From an uncultured Pseudodesulfovibrio sp. (GTDB lineage Bacteria; Desulfobacterota; Desulfovibrionia; Desulfovibrionales; Desulfovibrionaceae), in assembly GCA_947259235.1 (NCBI GenBank), contig CAMYLL010000125.1, forward strand, positions 1 through 7,433: a stretch of DNA of 7,433 bases, in the 5' to 3' direction. The notes below the pieces were generated by a model that saw only the letters and a program-made list of their open reading frames with translations, made no database searches and had not been told where the DNA came from. The position numbers were made by a program, and so were the translations under genes. The first letter of the stretch is position 1. Every line of letters begins with the position of its first letter. Positions 7,431-7,433 of the stretch are shown piece by piece.

Positions 7431-7433
7431 GCC
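7392..7433 (+). CDS. Possible 5' end of an unidentified divergent gene running off the right edge (partial)
   Basis: An ATG at 7392 (or in frame at 7398) opens MTMDGAVSSSERTA, still open at the window end after 14 codons. It points away from amtB, so the repeat would be a shared divergent control region. A weak -35/-10 pair (TTGTTG at 7331-7336, 18 nt, CATAAC at 7355-7360) lies upstream, but no good Shine-Dalgarno precedes either ATG. No family can be named from this length, and it may not be a gene. The identical frame occurs at 39-1 on the minus strand. Confidence 0.25.
   Translation, partial: MTMDGAVSSSERTA

Overview
The window is GC-rich (about two thirds G+C by eye), and every confidently called gene lies on the minus strand. 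The protein sequences look like those of a Gram-negative, probably a deltaproteobacterium of the Desulfovibrio/Pseudodesulfovibrio kind. That assignment rests on my recall of how these proteins look in that group and is only moderately secure.

Reading the minus strand from right to left, the first block is a nitrogen-control cluster. It has an ammonium channel (amtB, 7265-6063), a PII signal protein 22 nt later (glnB, 6040-5702), the PII uridylyltransferase (glnD, 5528-2907) and an asparaginase-family enzyme (2783-1779). A correctly spaced sigma-54 core promoter sits just upstream of amtB (7290-7305), with several short dyads further upstream that could bind an NtrC-type activator. Together these genes would import ammonium, sense nitrogen status and release ammonium from an amide. 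AmtB and GlnB form a membrane gate, and GlnD modifies GlnB on Tyr51, which is present. The asparaginase has intact T18 and T95/D96/K168 but lacks the usual lid-loop tyrosine.

After a 454-nt gap with no recognisable gene, which holds a strong palindrome, a second block follows on the same strand. It is a phage major capsid protein (1324-494) and a small phage structural protein (432-184), closed by a terminator hairpin (127-150). No other phage gene is present, so this is an isolated two-gene head module next to housekeeping nitrogen genes.

The most striking structural feature is a perfect 118-bp inverted repeat at the two ends of the window: 1-118 is the exact reverse complement of 7313-7430. 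The right copy is the amtB upstream region, stopping just short of the sigma-54 core. The left copy begins 8 nt beyond the terminator stem of the capsid pair. Both copies contain the same possible short open reading frame running outward off the window. The repeat may be a genuine duplication or invertible junction, or an assembly effect at contig ends; the sequence alone cannot decide.
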